Below, piece after piece: positions 25,424 to 34,372 of a stretch of DNA of 64,000 bases. A model generated the notes under the pieces. It saw only the letters and a program-made list of their open reading frames with translations, was not told the origin of the DNA and did no database searches. This DNA is from Hyphomonadaceae bacterium (GTDB taxonomy: Bacteria > Pseudomonadota > Alphaproteobacteria > Caulobacterales > Hyphomonadaceae). Made by a program: the position numbers and the translations under genes. Where the stretch lies: contig JAIXRO010000102.1 in assembly GCA_027485145.1 (NCBI GenBank), positions 1-64,000 on the forward strand, in the 5' to 3' direction. Position 1 is the stretch's first letter. Each line of letters opens with the position of its first letter.

Positions 25424-25444
25424 ATTGTATCTAATACATACAAT
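25424..25444. promoter_or_regulatory. ATTGTAT-N7-ATACAAT inverted repeat
   Basis: Perfect 7-base arms in the divergent region between the LigD-like SDR (-) and MFS (+) genes. The right half is ACATACAAT, the same CATACAA core as at 20390 and 40763, and here the motif has full dyad symmetry, which supports a dimeric regulator. The remainder of 25320-25509 shows no gene. Confidence 0.6.
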
Positions 25445-25509
25445 CTTGCGGTAGGGAAGCGCGAACGTCAATCGTCGCTCGCCGATAGTGGTTGCAGAGG
25501 AGAGCGTGT

Positions 25510-26910
25510 ATGGCGGGACCGATCGGCGCGACGGGCGACCTGAAGACTGATACGGTTGTTGAGGCGCGCGTCTGGCCATCCGCCGGTGCCGCCTATTGGG
25601 CGCTGGCCGTCATCATTCTGGCCACTTTCATGTCGTTTCTCGATCAGGTCGTGTTCGGGATGCTCGCGGAAAGCATCAAGCGCGACTTTCAGCTGACGGA
25701 TACGCAATTGGGCTTTCTGGCCGGGCCGGCGACGATTATCTGCTATTTTTTCGTTGGCATTCCGCTTGGTCGGCTTGCCGATATTTATCCGCGCAAATTG
25801 GTCCTTTCCGCGAGCGCCGCATTTGTGGGCGTGCTCGTTGCTCTCAGCGGGATTGCGCAGAATTTCGCGCAGTTCGTCGGGTCGCGGGTTTTTCTGGCTG
25901 CGGGCGGATCGGCCCATGCACCGTCCTCCTACTCGCTGCTGACCGATGCTTTTCCGCCGCGCATTCTCACGCGTGCCTTTGCCCTGCTGCAATTGGGCTT
26001 CATCGGCGGGACGACGCTCGGGCCGATCATCGGCGGGCAGCTGGTGACGGCTTCGGCGGGTTGGGATGGGACAACCTTCATGGGTCTGTCCATCTATAAT
26101 TGGCAGTTAGCGCTCATTTATCTGTCGGTGCCAACGCTGATCGCGTCGCTCCTGTTCCTGACCGTGAAGGAACCGCTGCGGCTTGCGCCGAACCAGTCCG
26201 CTGTCCAGATTCCAACGGACGTTGGCTTGGGCCGCAAGATGATCACCTTCATGGGTTTCGACGCGGCAAAAGCGATCCATGCCGGTGGCCGTGTCTATTA
26301 TCCCATGTTCGGTGCGCTCGCGCTCAGCGCCATTGAATCCTTTGGGATCATGTTCTGGCGGACGCCTTATCTGATGCGCGAATTTGGGTGGGACGCCAGC
26401 CAGATCGGGAATCTCATCGGCAGTGTGGCCCTCGTGGCATCGCTGGCGGGCATGCTGGTTGGCGGGATATTTGTAGAATGGCTTGCGAAGCGACATCGCG
26501 ACGCGAATGTCCGCGCGGCGTTCGTCTGTTACTGCGGATCGACAGTCGTTATCATCACGGCATTGCTCATCCCCGATCCCTATTGGTCGACGATTGCGTT
26601 CGGCTGCGGCGCGTTCTTTGCGATTGCCGGGGCCGTGCCGCAAAATGCCGCCATTCAGCGGGTGGCCCCCAATGATATGCGCGGGCAGGTGACGGCCTTC
26701 TATCTGTTTATGTTCACCTTCTTCGGCGCGATGGGCAGCTGGTTCATCGGTATCGTCTCTGACTTTGTGACGCAGGATCTCGGGCAGGCCATCCTGCTGA
26801 CCGCGATCACACTCATGCCGTTAGGCGCCTATCTGATGTTCCGCGCCATCAAACCCTATCGCGAGGAAGTCGAACGCCTCGAAGCACTTGAAAAGCAGGC
26901 TGCGGCCTGA
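25510..26910 (+). CDS. MFS transporter
   Basis: A 466-residue major facilitator with about 12 predicted membrane segments (first AAYWALAVIILATFMSFL) and the loop 2-3 signature GRLADIYPRK. Inner-membrane importer or exporter; in this context probably an aromatic compound or dimer. GAGGAGAG precedes ATG 25510, so the six residues before it are not included. It heads a + strand operon with an NTF2 protein, aldehyde dehydrogenase, VAO flavoprotein and LigW, which suggests uptake of the substrate of those enzymes. Confidence 0.92.
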   Translation: MAGPIGATGDLKTDTVVEARVWPSAGAAYWALAVIILATFMSFLDQVVFGMLAESIKRDFQLTDTQLGFLAGPATIICYFFVGIPLGRLADIYPRKLVLSASAAFVGVLVALSGIAQNFAQFVGSRVFLAAGGSAHAPSSYSLLTDAFPPRILTRAFALLQLGFIGGTTLGPIIGGQLVTASAGWDGTTFMGLSIYNWQLALIYLSVPTLIASLLFLTVKEPLRLAPNQSAVQIPTDVGLGRKMITFMGFDAAKAIHAGGRVYYPMFGALALSAIESFGIMFWRTPYLMREFGWDASQIGNLIGSVALVASLAGMLVGGIFVEWLAKRHRDANVRAAFVCYCGSTVVIITALLIPDPYWSTIAFGCGAFFAIAGAVPQNAAIQRVAPNDMRGQVTAFYLFMFTFFGAMGSWFIGIVSDFVTQDLGQAILLTAITLMPLGAYLMFRAIKPYREEVERLEALEKQAAA

Positions 26911-26932
26911 GACGTATTCCAAGGAGAAACCT

Positions 26933-27670
26933 GTGACTGAAGACCGTATTGCAGCGCTCGAAGCGCAACTGGCTGCGCTCACCAAGCGCGTGACCATTTG
27001 CGAGGACGAACAGTCTGTCCGCAAACTGCATCACCTTTACGGCTATCTGATCGACAAATGCCTGTACCGCGAGGTTGTCGACCTGTTCACGGAGGATTGC
27101 GAAGTCCACTTTTTCGGTGGCATTTATAAGGGTAAGGCGGGCGCTGCGCGCCTTTATATCGAGCGGTTCCAGAAGAACTTTACGCACGGCAACAACGGTC
27201 CAATCGACGGCTTCCTGCTTGATCACCCGCAGCATCAGGATGTGGTGGATATCCAGCCTGACGGCGTGACAGCACTCGCGCGTTTCCGCTGCACGATGCA
27301 GGCGGGCCGCCATAAAGATTACACCGGCGACAACCCCATGCAGGGTGTCCGCCAGTGGTGGGAAGGCGGCATTTACGAGAACACCTACAAAAAGGTGGAC
27401 GGCGTGTGGCGCATTCATATTCTCGATTACGCGCCGCAATGGCATGCCGATTATGAAACCGGCTGGGCGCACACGCGGCCCAACTATGTGCCGTTCCTCG
27501 ACAAGACCATCCCGGAAGATCCGACCGGCCCCGATGTGCTGAAGGACGGCGTCTGGCTGTGGCCGACGCACAAGGTCGTGCCATTCCACAATGCGCATCC
27601 CGTGACCGGCGCGCCAATCGTGCCGGAACGCTGGCAGGGTGACATTGACCGCGAAAAGGCCGCAAAGTGA
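26933..27670 (+). CDS. SnoaL/NTF2-superfamily protein, LsdE-like candidate
   Basis: A 245-residue protein with the same build as the gene at 5063: N-terminal coiled coil (DRIAALEAQLAALTKRV), NTF2 fold (VRKLHHLYGYLID, VVDLFTEDCEVHFFGGIYKG, GFLLDHPQHQDVVDI) and an aromatic C-terminus (WRIHILDYAPQWHADYETGW). The shared features suggest one enzyme family duplicated here; gamma-formaldehyde lyase (LsdE) or a related dimer lyase is a candidate. GTG 26933 follows AAGGAG by six bases. The stop overlaps the GTG of the aldehyde dehydrogenase. Confidence 0.75.
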   Translation: MTEDRIAALEAQLAALTKRVTICEDEQSVRKLHHLYGYLIDKCLYREVVDLFTEDCEVHFFGGIYKGKAGAARLYIERFQKNFTHGNNGPIDGFLLDHPQHQDVVDIQPDGVTALARFRCTMQAGRHKDYTGDNPMQGVRQWWEGGIYENTYKKVDGVWRIHILDYAPQWHADYETGWAHTRPNYVPFLDKTIPEDPTGPDVLKDGVWLWPTHKVVPFHNAHPVTGAPIVPERWQGDIDREKAAK

Positions 27671-29097
27671 GCAGCTATCCCGAACTTTATATGATCATTG
27701 ATGGCGAGCGGGTGTCCGCTGGTCATCGGGCAACACACAAGGTCGTCAATCCGGCAACCGGCGAGACGCTGGGTGAGTTGCCGCTGGCCGACGCGGCAGA
27801 CCTCGACCGTGCGCTGGAAACGGCGCAGCGCGGTTTCCAGATTTGGCGGGAGTCCACGCCGCAACAGCGCGCCGCCGTCCTGCAAGGTGCTGCCCGCTTG
27901 ATGCTGGAGCGTCAAGAAGGCCTGGCCCGCACAGCGACGCTCGAAGAGGGCAAGACCCTCGGCGAGGCGCGCATCGAAGTGATGATGAACGTTGGCCTGT
28001 TCAACTTCTATGCCGGGGAAACACAGCGCATCTATGGGCGGCAGCTCGTCCGCCCGGCGGGGATGCGTTCGACTGTGATCTATGAACCGGTCGGTCCCGT
28101 CGCAGCCTTCAGTCCCTGGAACTTCCCGCTCGGAAATCCGGGCCGCAAGCTTGGCGCGCCAATTGCGGCGGGCTGTTCGGTCATCATGAAGTCGGCAGAA
28201 GAGACGCCTGCATCCGCGCTCGGCGTCTTGCAGTGCTTGCTGGACGCGGGCCTGCCGAAGGAAGTGGCGCAGGCGGTGTTCGGCGTGCCCGATCAGGTGT
28301 CGCGCCATCTGCTGGCATCCCCCATCATCCGTAAGCTGAGCTTCACTGGTTCGACTGTTGTCGGCAAGCATCTGGCAAAGCTGGCGGCCGAAGACATGAA
28401 GAGGACGACGATGGAGCTGGGCGGTCATGGGCCTGTGCTGGTGTTTGATGACGTCGATGTAGACACGGTTCTCAACACCATGGCCCCCGGCAAGTATCGA
28501 AACGCGGGCCAAGTCTGTGTTTCGCCGACGCGCTTCATTGTGAAGGAAGATGTGTTCGACCGGTTCCGCGATGGTTTCATTGAACGTGCAAAGACCGTCA
28601 AGGTTGGCAACGGGCTTGATCCTGAAAGCCAGATGGGGCCGATGGCCAACCCGCGCCGTCCGGATGCGATGGAGCGCTTGATCGGGGATGCTGTGTCGCG
28701 TGGCGGCAAGCTCGGCACCGGCGGGGAGCGCATCGGTAATCAGGGCTTCTTCTATGCGCCGACGGTGCTGTCGGAAGTGCCGCTGGACGCCGACATCATG
28801 AACGAGGAGCCGTTTGGCCCGGTCGCCATTCTCAACCCCTTTGGCAGCGATGATGACATGATCGCCGAAGCCAACCGCCTGCCTTATGGTCTTGCGGCTT
28901 ATGCCTGGACCAACGATCCCAAGCGCCGGATGCGTCTGGCGCGTGACATTGAAACCGGCATGCTGGGCATCAATACCAACATGATCGGCGGCGCGGATGC
29001 GCCCTTTGGCGGCGTTAAATGGTCCGGCCACGGCCATGAGGATGGCCCGGAAGGCCTGCATGCTTGCCTTGTAACCAAGGCGGTTCACGAGGCCTGA
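27667..29097 (+). CDS. NAD(P)-dependent aldehyde dehydrogenase
   Basis: A 476-residue aldehyde dehydrogenase, nearest in style to succinate-semialdehyde dehydrogenases. Catalytic Asn152 (SPWNFP), FTGSTVVGK, Glu250 (MELGGH) and Cys284 (NAGQVC) are present. It begins with GTG overlapping the TGA of the NTF2-like gene (GTGA). That coupling suggests it oxidises an aldehyde produced by the lyase: formaldehyde is unlikely for this family, an aryl aldehyde more likely. The VAO flavoprotein follows 37 bases later. Confidence 0.92.
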   Translation: MSSYPELYMIIDGERVSAGHRATHKVVNPATGETLGELPLADAADLDRALETAQRGFQIWRESTPQQRAAVLQGAARLMLERQEGLARTATLEEGKTLGEARIEVMMNVGLFNFYAGETQRIYGRQLVRPAGMRSTVIYEPVGPVAAFSPWNFPLGNPGRKLGAPIAAGCSVIMKSAEETPASALGVLQCLLDAGLPKEVAQAVFGVPDQVSRHLLASPIIRKLSFTGSTVVGKHLAKLAAEDMKRTTMELGGHGPVLVFDDVDVDTVLNTMAPGKYRNAGQVCVSPTRFIVKEDVFDRFRDGFIERAKTVKVGNGLDPESQMGPMANPRRPDAMERLIGDAVSRGGKLGTGGERIGNQGFFYAPTVLSEVPLDADIMNEEPFGPVAILNPFGSDDDMIAEANRLPYGLAAYAWTNDPKRRMRLARDIETGMLGINTNMIGGADAPFGGVKWSGHGHEDGPEGLHACLVTKAVHEA

Positions 29098-29134
29098 GGA
29101 CGTTCACGACAGAACGAGAAAGGACGGAGCGACT

Positions 29135-30682
29135 ATGACGATCATCGGTGGAATGGACGTTGCTATCAAGGCCATGCGGTCCGTTCTTGGCGAAGACAAT
29201 GTTCTCACGGGTCCGGCTGCAATGGCGGCTTACGGAGATCCTTATGCCCCGCCCGGCGACTGGTATCAGCCGGGGGCTGTCCTTTTGCCGTCGACCGTAG
29301 AGGAAGTGCAGGCCGTCCTTCGTGTGGCGAACGAACACCGCACGCACGTTTGGACGAGCAGCCAAGGCCGGAACAAGGGATATGGCGGCGGAGCGCCGCG
29401 TGTGTCGGGAAGTTTTGCCCTTTCGCTCCGGCGAATGAACCGCGTTCTCGAAGTTGATGAAGACAACTGCTTTGCCGTGGTTGAGCCCGGTGTGCGCTTC
29501 TTCGATCTTTACGATCACCTTCGGGCGACGGGATCGAGACTCTGGATGTCCGTGCCGGATTTGGGCGGCGGTAGCGTCATTGGTAACGCATTAGATCACG
29601 GCGCAGGATATACGCCGCTGGGGGATCATTTCGGCAATCATTGCGGCTTGGAGATCGTGCTCGCAAATGGGGATATCCTGCGCACAGGCATGGGCGGCAT
29701 GACCAACACGCGTGCGTGGCATGTCTATCCGCATGGCTGTGGACCGACCTTTGACGGACTGTTCAGCCAGTCCAATTATGGCATTGTGACCAAGATGGGC
29801 GTCTCTCTCATGCCTGCGCCGGAAGTCTATATGCCGGGCTGGTTGACGCTCGACAGCGAAGATCAGTTTGGACCGTTTTTGGATGCGCTGCGCCCATTGA
29901 TGATTGATGGGACGATTTCAAACCAACCCATGATCATCAATGCTGTATGCGCGGCGAGTGCGTTTTGGCAGCGCGATCATTGGTATACGGGGACCGACGC
30001 CATTCCCGATACCGTCATTGATAAGATCGCTGCGACGCCCGGCTTCGGCCGTTGGGTGATGCGCTTTGCCCTTTATGGCGACGACCCGGTGGTCGAGCAT
30101 AACCGCAAGAAGGTCGACGCCGCCTTCGCGCACATACCGGGATGCGCGATCAGCTACGAAAAATATGATGGCCGTAACCTGCCGGTGATGGAAAACCCCC
30201 ACCACGTGGTGCAGGCAGGCATTCCGTCCATGGCACTTGACCAGATGACGTGCTGGTATGGCGGAGAGAAGGGCGGGCATATCGGCTTTTCCTGCGCTGT
30301 GCCGATTTCAGCGAAAGATGGGACCGCCATTCGGGATCTGTCGCGCGCGCAGCTGAGCAAGGATGGATTGGATTATTCGGCCGCCATCATCGTGACCAAG
30401 CGCGCAATGATCCACGTTGCGCTTGTCGTCTTCGACACCGAGGATGAAGCGCAGGCACGAGGTGCCTATCAGTCGGTGAAGGACATGATTCCTGTTGCTG
30501 CTGCCCAAGGCTATGGCGAATATCGCAGCCACATCGATTTCATGGATCTGGTTGCCGACCAATATGATTTTAACAACCACGCCCAGCGCCGCTTTGCCGA
30601 GCTGATCAAGGATGCCGTTGATCCTGCGGGCATCCTCTCACCGGGCAAGCAAGGCATCTGGCCAAAGGAAATGCGCAAATGA
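29135..30682 (+). CDS. VAO-family FAD-dependent oxidoreductase
   Basis: A 515-residue second flavoprotein of the vanillyl-alcohol oxidase family: SSQGRNKGYGGGAPR, VVEPGVRFFDLYDHL, GNALDHGAGYTPLG and GGHIGFSCAVP, with a His at the VAO flavin-linkage position (recollected). No signal peptide, and no cytochrome gene adjoins it, so it may be a true oxidase using O2 or use another acceptor. Its TGA overlaps the LigW ATG (ATGA). It acts on a 4-substituted phenol by analogy; substrate unknown. Confidence 0.87.
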   Translation: MTIIGGMDVAIKAMRSVLGEDNVLTGPAAMAAYGDPYAPPGDWYQPGAVLLPSTVEEVQAVLRVANEHRTHVWTSSQGRNKGYGGGAPRVSGSFALSLRRMNRVLEVDEDNCFAVVEPGVRFFDLYDHLRATGSRLWMSVPDLGGGSVIGNALDHGAGYTPLGDHFGNHCGLEIVLANGDILRTGMGGMTNTRAWHVYPHGCGPTFDGLFSQSNYGIVTKMGVSLMPAPEVYMPGWLTLDSEDQFGPFLDALRPLMIDGTISNQPMIINAVCAASAFWQRDHWYTGTDAIPDTVIDKIAATPGFGRWVMRFALYGDDPVVEHNRKKVDAAFAHIPGCAISYEKYDGRNLPVMENPHHVVQAGIPSMALDQMTCWYGGEKGGHIGFSCAVPISAKDGTAIRDLSRAQLSKDGLDYSAAIIVTKRAMIHVALVVFDTEDEAQARGAYQSVKDMIPVAAAQGYGEYRSHIDFMDLVADQYDFNNHAQRRFAELIKDAVDPAGILSPGKQGIWPKEMRK

Positions 30683-31734
30683 CCCACGAACTGAAAACCG
30701 GCGGCGACCGCGGCTATTTGCGGATCGCGACGGAGGAGGCCTTTGCCACGCGAGAGCAGATTGATGTCTTCCTGCGGATGGTGAAGGACGGGACAGCGGA
30801 CAAGGGCATGGTCTCGCTCTGGGGCTTTTACGCCCAAAGTCCGTCTGAACGCGCGACCCAGATTATTGACCGGCTGCTCAATCTTGGGGAGCAGCGCATC
30901 CGCCACATGGATGAAACGGGGATCGACAAAGCCATCCTCGCGCTGACGTCGCCCGGGGTTCAGCCGATGCTCGACGTGAATGAGGCTAAGGGCATCGCCA
31001 CGCGCGCCAACGACTATCTGGCCGATGCCGTCCAAAAATATCCGGATCGCTACATCGGCCTGACGGCCGTTGCCCCGCAGGACCCGGAATGGTCCGCAGC
31101 CGAAATTCGGCGCGGTGCGCATGAGCTTGGCTTTAAAGGCGTCCAGATCAACAGTCACACGCAGGGCCATTACCTCGACGAAGCGCAGTTTGACCCGATC
31201 TTCCGGGCGTTGGTTGAGACGGGTCAGCCGCTTTACATCCATCCGGCGACGCTGCCCGACGACATGATGGGGGGCATGATTGATGCCGGGCTGGACGGTG
31301 CCATCTTCGGCTTCGGGGTGGAGACCGCGTACCACCTGCTGCGGCTGGTCACGACCGGCCTTTTTGACCGGTATCCCAATCTCCAGATCATGGCCGGCCA
31401 TGGCTGTGAAGCGCTGCCCTATTGGCTGTTCCGGACCAACTATATGCATCAGGCGGGTGTCCGATCGAACCGCTATGAGCGTTTGAAGCCGCTCAAGCAC
31501 GACCTGTTCCATTATATGCGCAACAACTTCCTCGGCACCTGTTCGGGCCTACCGTTTGAGCCTGCGGTCAAGCTGATGATTGAGGTTATGGGGGAAGATC
31601 GCGTGATGTATGCGATGGATTACCCCTATGAATATGTCGCCGATGAAGTGCGGGCGATGGACAACCTCGATATTTCGGCAGACCAGAAGAAGAAGTTTTT
31701 CCAGACTAACGCGGAACGCTGGTTCAAACTTTAA
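30679..31734 (+). CDS. ligW: 5-carboxyvanillate decarboxylase (LigW family)
   Basis: A 351-residue amidohydrolase-superfamily decarboxylase. It lines up without gaps with my recollection of LigW, keeping Glu19, Arg58, His188, His241, Arg252 and Asp314 in the same numbering (Mn ligands and carboxylate-binding residues). LigW removes CO2 from 5-carboxyvanillate in the 5,5'-dehydrodivanillate branch, yielding vanillate for LigM. Differences from LigW include GHGCE in place of GHMGE after His241, so a related carboxylated phenol is possible. It is coupled to the VAO gene. No LigZ or LigY partner is in the window. Confidence 0.85.
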   Translation: MTHELKTGGDRGYLRIATEEAFATREQIDVFLRMVKDGTADKGMVSLWGFYAQSPSERATQIIDRLLNLGEQRIRHMDETGIDKAILALTSPGVQPMLDVNEAKGIATRANDYLADAVQKYPDRYIGLTAVAPQDPEWSAAEIRRGAHELGFKGVQINSHTQGHYLDEAQFDPIFRALVETGQPLYIHPATLPDDMMGGMIDAGLDGAIFGFGVETAYHLLRLVTTGLFDRYPNLQIMAGHGCEALPYWLFRTNYMHQAGVRSNRYERLKPLKHDLFHYMRNNFLGTCSGLPFEPAVKLMIEVMGEDRVMYAMDYPYEYVADEVRAMDNLDISADQKKKFFQTNAERWFKL

Positions 31735-31749
31735 GATAAGGACAAGAGG

Positions 31750-33357
31750 ATGGGGAAGGGGATGTCGGCTCCGGCCAAAGGGGCCTGGTACGCGCTGCTG
31801 ATCATTGCGCTGACCAACGCGATGAGCCTGCTCGATCGCAATATCCTTGCCATCCTCGCCCCGCGCATCAAGGCGGACCTTGGCGTCGGCGATGCGGAGA
31901 TGGGGCTGCTCTATGGCACGGTCTTTGCGCTGTTTTATGCTCTCTTTTCCCTCCCGCTCGGTCGTTTGGCCGATGGCTGGGTGCGCACCCGGCTGCTGTC
32001 TTTGTGCATCGCTTTCTGGTCGTCGGCGACGGCATTGGCGGCTTTCGCCAGTAGCTTCGGCGTCCTTGCCCTTTCGCGCCTCGGCGTCGGCATCGGGGAG
32101 GGGGCGACCCAACCCGCTGGCACATCGCTGATTTATGACTATTGGCCGAAGGAGCGGCGCGGCTTCGTCATGGCGGTGTTGGCATCGTCCATTGCCATCG
32201 GTCTTGGTGGATCGCTGGTTCTGGGTGGCGTGGCGTCCGACTGGTGGGACCACGCCTATAGCAATGGTGCAGCGCCATTAGGTTTGTCCGGATGGCAGTT
32301 CGCCTTCCTCGCAGCGGCAGCCCCCGGCTTTGTGCTTTCGTTTTTCCTCTGGCGCCTGCGGGAGCCCGAACGCGGCGCCATGGACGGCATCATCAGCCCC
32401 CCTGATCCGGCACCATTTGCTGCATCGGCTGCCGTCCTTGGCTCGGTAACACCGGGTTTCAACTGGTTGAGCCTGAAGCAGCGCGGCGCGACGCGCGGCC
32501 AGTGGGTGCTCAATTTGAGCGTGCTTGCGGGCCTTATCGTCCTGATGGTCATCTTGGCTAAGGTTTGCGCCCATCTTTCGCCGCGTCCAGACCTTGTTTT
32601 CGGGTCGTTCAGCATCAGTCCGCACACCCTCCAGTGGAGCGTGATCGGCTTTGGCGCGTTCGTGATTATCAACTTGCTTCAGGGGCTCTCGCTCTCTGAC
32701 AAGCCGACTTTTGCAGTCATTAGCAAGTCGCCCACGCTCATCATGGTGATGGCCGTCGGTGCGCTTCAGTCTGTGATCAACTATGGCATTATGGGCTTCA
32801 CGCCGAGCTTCCTGATGAAGACCTATGATCTGTCGATGAAGGATACCGCGCTTGCTTTCGGGCTGCTGTCGGCAGCGCTGGGCATTGTGGGGCCGATGAT
32901 CTCCGGCCCGGTTTCGGACATGCTGAATAAGCGCTTTCCGGGGCGTGGGCGGTCTTACGTAACGCTCTTTGCGCTCGGCGTTTCGCCCTTCCTTGCGATG
33001 TGGGTCTACACCGCGCCGACTTCGGGCGATTTTTTCCTTCGCTTCTCTGTGTACAGCATCATCCTAACGGGATGGCTGCCGCCGCTTTATGCCATCATGT
33101 ATGATCAGGTGTTGCCGCGCATGCGGGGCGTGACCACGAGCGTATATCTGCTCGTTTTGACGATCCTCGGCCTTGGTATTGGGCCCTATCTGGTCGGTCT
33201 CATTTCCGATGCGACGGGTGATCTTGGGACCGCGATCCTGTCGATTAATCTGGTTTCGCCGGTGATCATCGTCTTGCTGCTGATCATTGCGACGCGCGCG
33301 CAGCGGGATGAACATAGGCTCATTGAGAATGCGCGGGCCGCCGGCGAGCCAATCTAG
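31750..33357 (+). CDS. MFS transporter
   Basis: A 535-residue major facilitator: 12 or so membrane segments, GRLADGWVRTR at loop 2-3, and a long central loop near residues 195-250 that makes it larger than usual. Inner-membrane transport of an aromatic or its breakdown product is likely. It follows ligW by 15 bases and so belongs to the same operon; ATG 31750 has AAGGA upstream, and ATG 31762 is an alternative. Confidence 0.9.
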   Translation: MGKGMSAPAKGAWYALLIIALTNAMSLLDRNILAILAPRIKADLGVGDAEMGLLYGTVFALFYALFSLPLGRLADGWVRTRLLSLCIAFWSSATALAAFASSFGVLALSRLGVGIGEGATQPAGTSLIYDYWPKERRGFVMAVLASSIAIGLGGSLVLGGVASDWWDHAYSNGAAPLGLSGWQFAFLAAAAPGFVLSFFLWRLREPERGAMDGIISPPDPAPFAASAAVLGSVTPGFNWLSLKQRGATRGQWVLNLSVLAGLIVLMVILAKVCAHLSPRPDLVFGSFSISPHTLQWSVIGFGAFVIINLLQGLSLSDKPTFAVISKSPTLIMVMAVGALQSVINYGIMGFTPSFLMKTYDLSMKDTALAFGLLSAALGIVGPMISGPVSDMLNKRFPGRGRSYVTLFALGVSPFLAMWVYTAPTSGDFFLRFSVYSIILTGWLPPLYAIMYDQVLPRMRGVTTSVYLLVLTILGLGIGPYLVGLISDATGDLGTAILSINLVSPVIIVLLLIIATRAQRDEHRLIENARAAGEPI

Positions 33358-33428
33358 TCGCGAGACGTTTCTCTTGATCCCTGTGGCAGCGCGTGAGAGC
33401 ATTGTGGAAGGAAGATGGGAGCACCGAC

Positions 33429-33815
33429 ATGCCTCTTGCAAACCGAACGCCAGTCACATTCCTGTTCACCCGCGCACGGGAAAAGGCGCTGCCTTTTTAC
33501 CGTGATGTTCTGGGCCTGACTTTTGTGGGGTCTGATCAATTCGCTGACCGCTTCGACCTAAATGGTGTCAGCCTGCGCATTGTGCCGATACCGGACCACA
33601 GTCCAAGCCCGCACACCGTGCTGGGGTGGGATGTCCCCGATATCGCCGCAACCTGTGCCGCGTTGCGGGCCAAAGGCGTCACCTTTGAGATGTATGAGGG
33701 CTTCGGTCAGGATGCGCATGGCATCTGGACCGCCCCGGATGGTCACGCAAAAATTGCCTGGTTCTTAGACCCTGATGGCAATAATTTGAGCATCACCGAA
33801 GGCCCGGCGGACTAG
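33429..33815 (+). CDS. VOC-family (glyoxalase-like) protein
   Basis: A 128-residue VOC protein: TPVTFLFTRAREKALPFYRDVLGL, FDLNGVSLRIVP, ending in WFLDPDGNNLSITEG (metal Glu region). The first metal position, usually His near residue 7, reads TFLF here, so the metal site may be incomplete. ATG 33429 follows GGGAG; upstream codons are unsupported. Last gene of the + strand operon; its end overlaps the convergent DUF3237 gene by four bases. Function unknown. Confidence 0.8.
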   Translation: MPLANRTPVTFLFTRAREKALPFYRDVLGLTFVGSDQFADRFDLNGVSLRIVPIPDHSPSPHTVLGWDVPDIAATCAALRAKGVTFEMYEGFGQDAHGIWTAPDGHAKIAWFLDPDGNNLSITEGPAD

Positions 33816-34372
33816 AGAACCCGCCAGACCCAAAGCTTTATGCCCGCCGGATAGCGCGCGCCGGAACAGATGAAGATGCTCTTATTCATCCATTCATATT
33901 TGCCCTTGGGCGCAATGAACTCCGGCACTGTGCGGAAATAATATTCCGCCGGATCAACCTCTTCACCGGCGGCGAGACGTTTCATGACGTCTGGCGGGCC
34001 GTGACGCAGGCCTTTGTTGTGGATCTGGATGACGACGCCATCATCGGTCTTCAAAGCATAGATGGCATCCGCGACGGTCACGCCATCGGGGCGCGTAAGT
34101 TGCCAGTCGGCCGCATTGCCCATCAGTTGGCCTTTGATCAGCGGGCCTTCCACGCGGCCACCTTCAAAGATCGGGATGATGCGTCGCGTCCCGTCGGTGA
34201 CGTCGCCGATGGGGATTGGTGCGCCAAGATCACCGCTGGCTTCATACACAAATTCGAGTTCGGGTTTGATCATGCTGGAAGGTCCTTTTGACAGTTTGGG
34301 AATGGCGAACGCGGCCGAGGGCAGGGCGGTGGCGCCCAGCCCGATGACCGCCGTCCTTCTGTCGATTTTCAC
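33812..34372 (-). CDS. DUF3237 protein with Tat-like signal
   Basis: A 186-residue protein. An N-terminal DRRTAVIGLGATALPSAAFA looks like a twin-arginine signal, followed by a DUF3237 beta-barrel (ELEFVYEASGDLGAPIPIGDVTDGTRRIIPIFEGG... YYFRTVPEFIAP). DUF3237 has no settled function. It starts with GTG overlapping the lignostilbene dioxygenase TAG by one base, so the two are coupled. Periplasmic placement contrasts with the cytoplasmic dioxygenase; the signal could be uncleaved. Confidence 0.82.
   Translation of the reverse strand: MKIDRRTAVIGLGATALPSAAFAIPKLSKGPSSMIKPELEFVYEASGDLGAPIPIGDVTDGTRRIIPIFEGGRVEGPLIKGQLMGNAADWQLTRPDGVTVADAIYALKTDDGVVIQIHNKGLRHGPPDVMKRLAAGEEVDPAEYYFRTVPEFIAPKGKYEWMNKSIFICSGARYPAGIKLWVWRVL

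Noticed and set aside
27484-29088. 534-codon open frame antisense to an aldehyde dehydrogenase
   Set aside because: Mirrors the full catalytic aldehyde dehydrogenase gene; no Shine-Dalgarno or recognisable domain.
30511-31512. 333-codon antisense frame over ligW
   Set aside because: The + strand product has all LigW active-site residues; the reverse frame shows no known motif.
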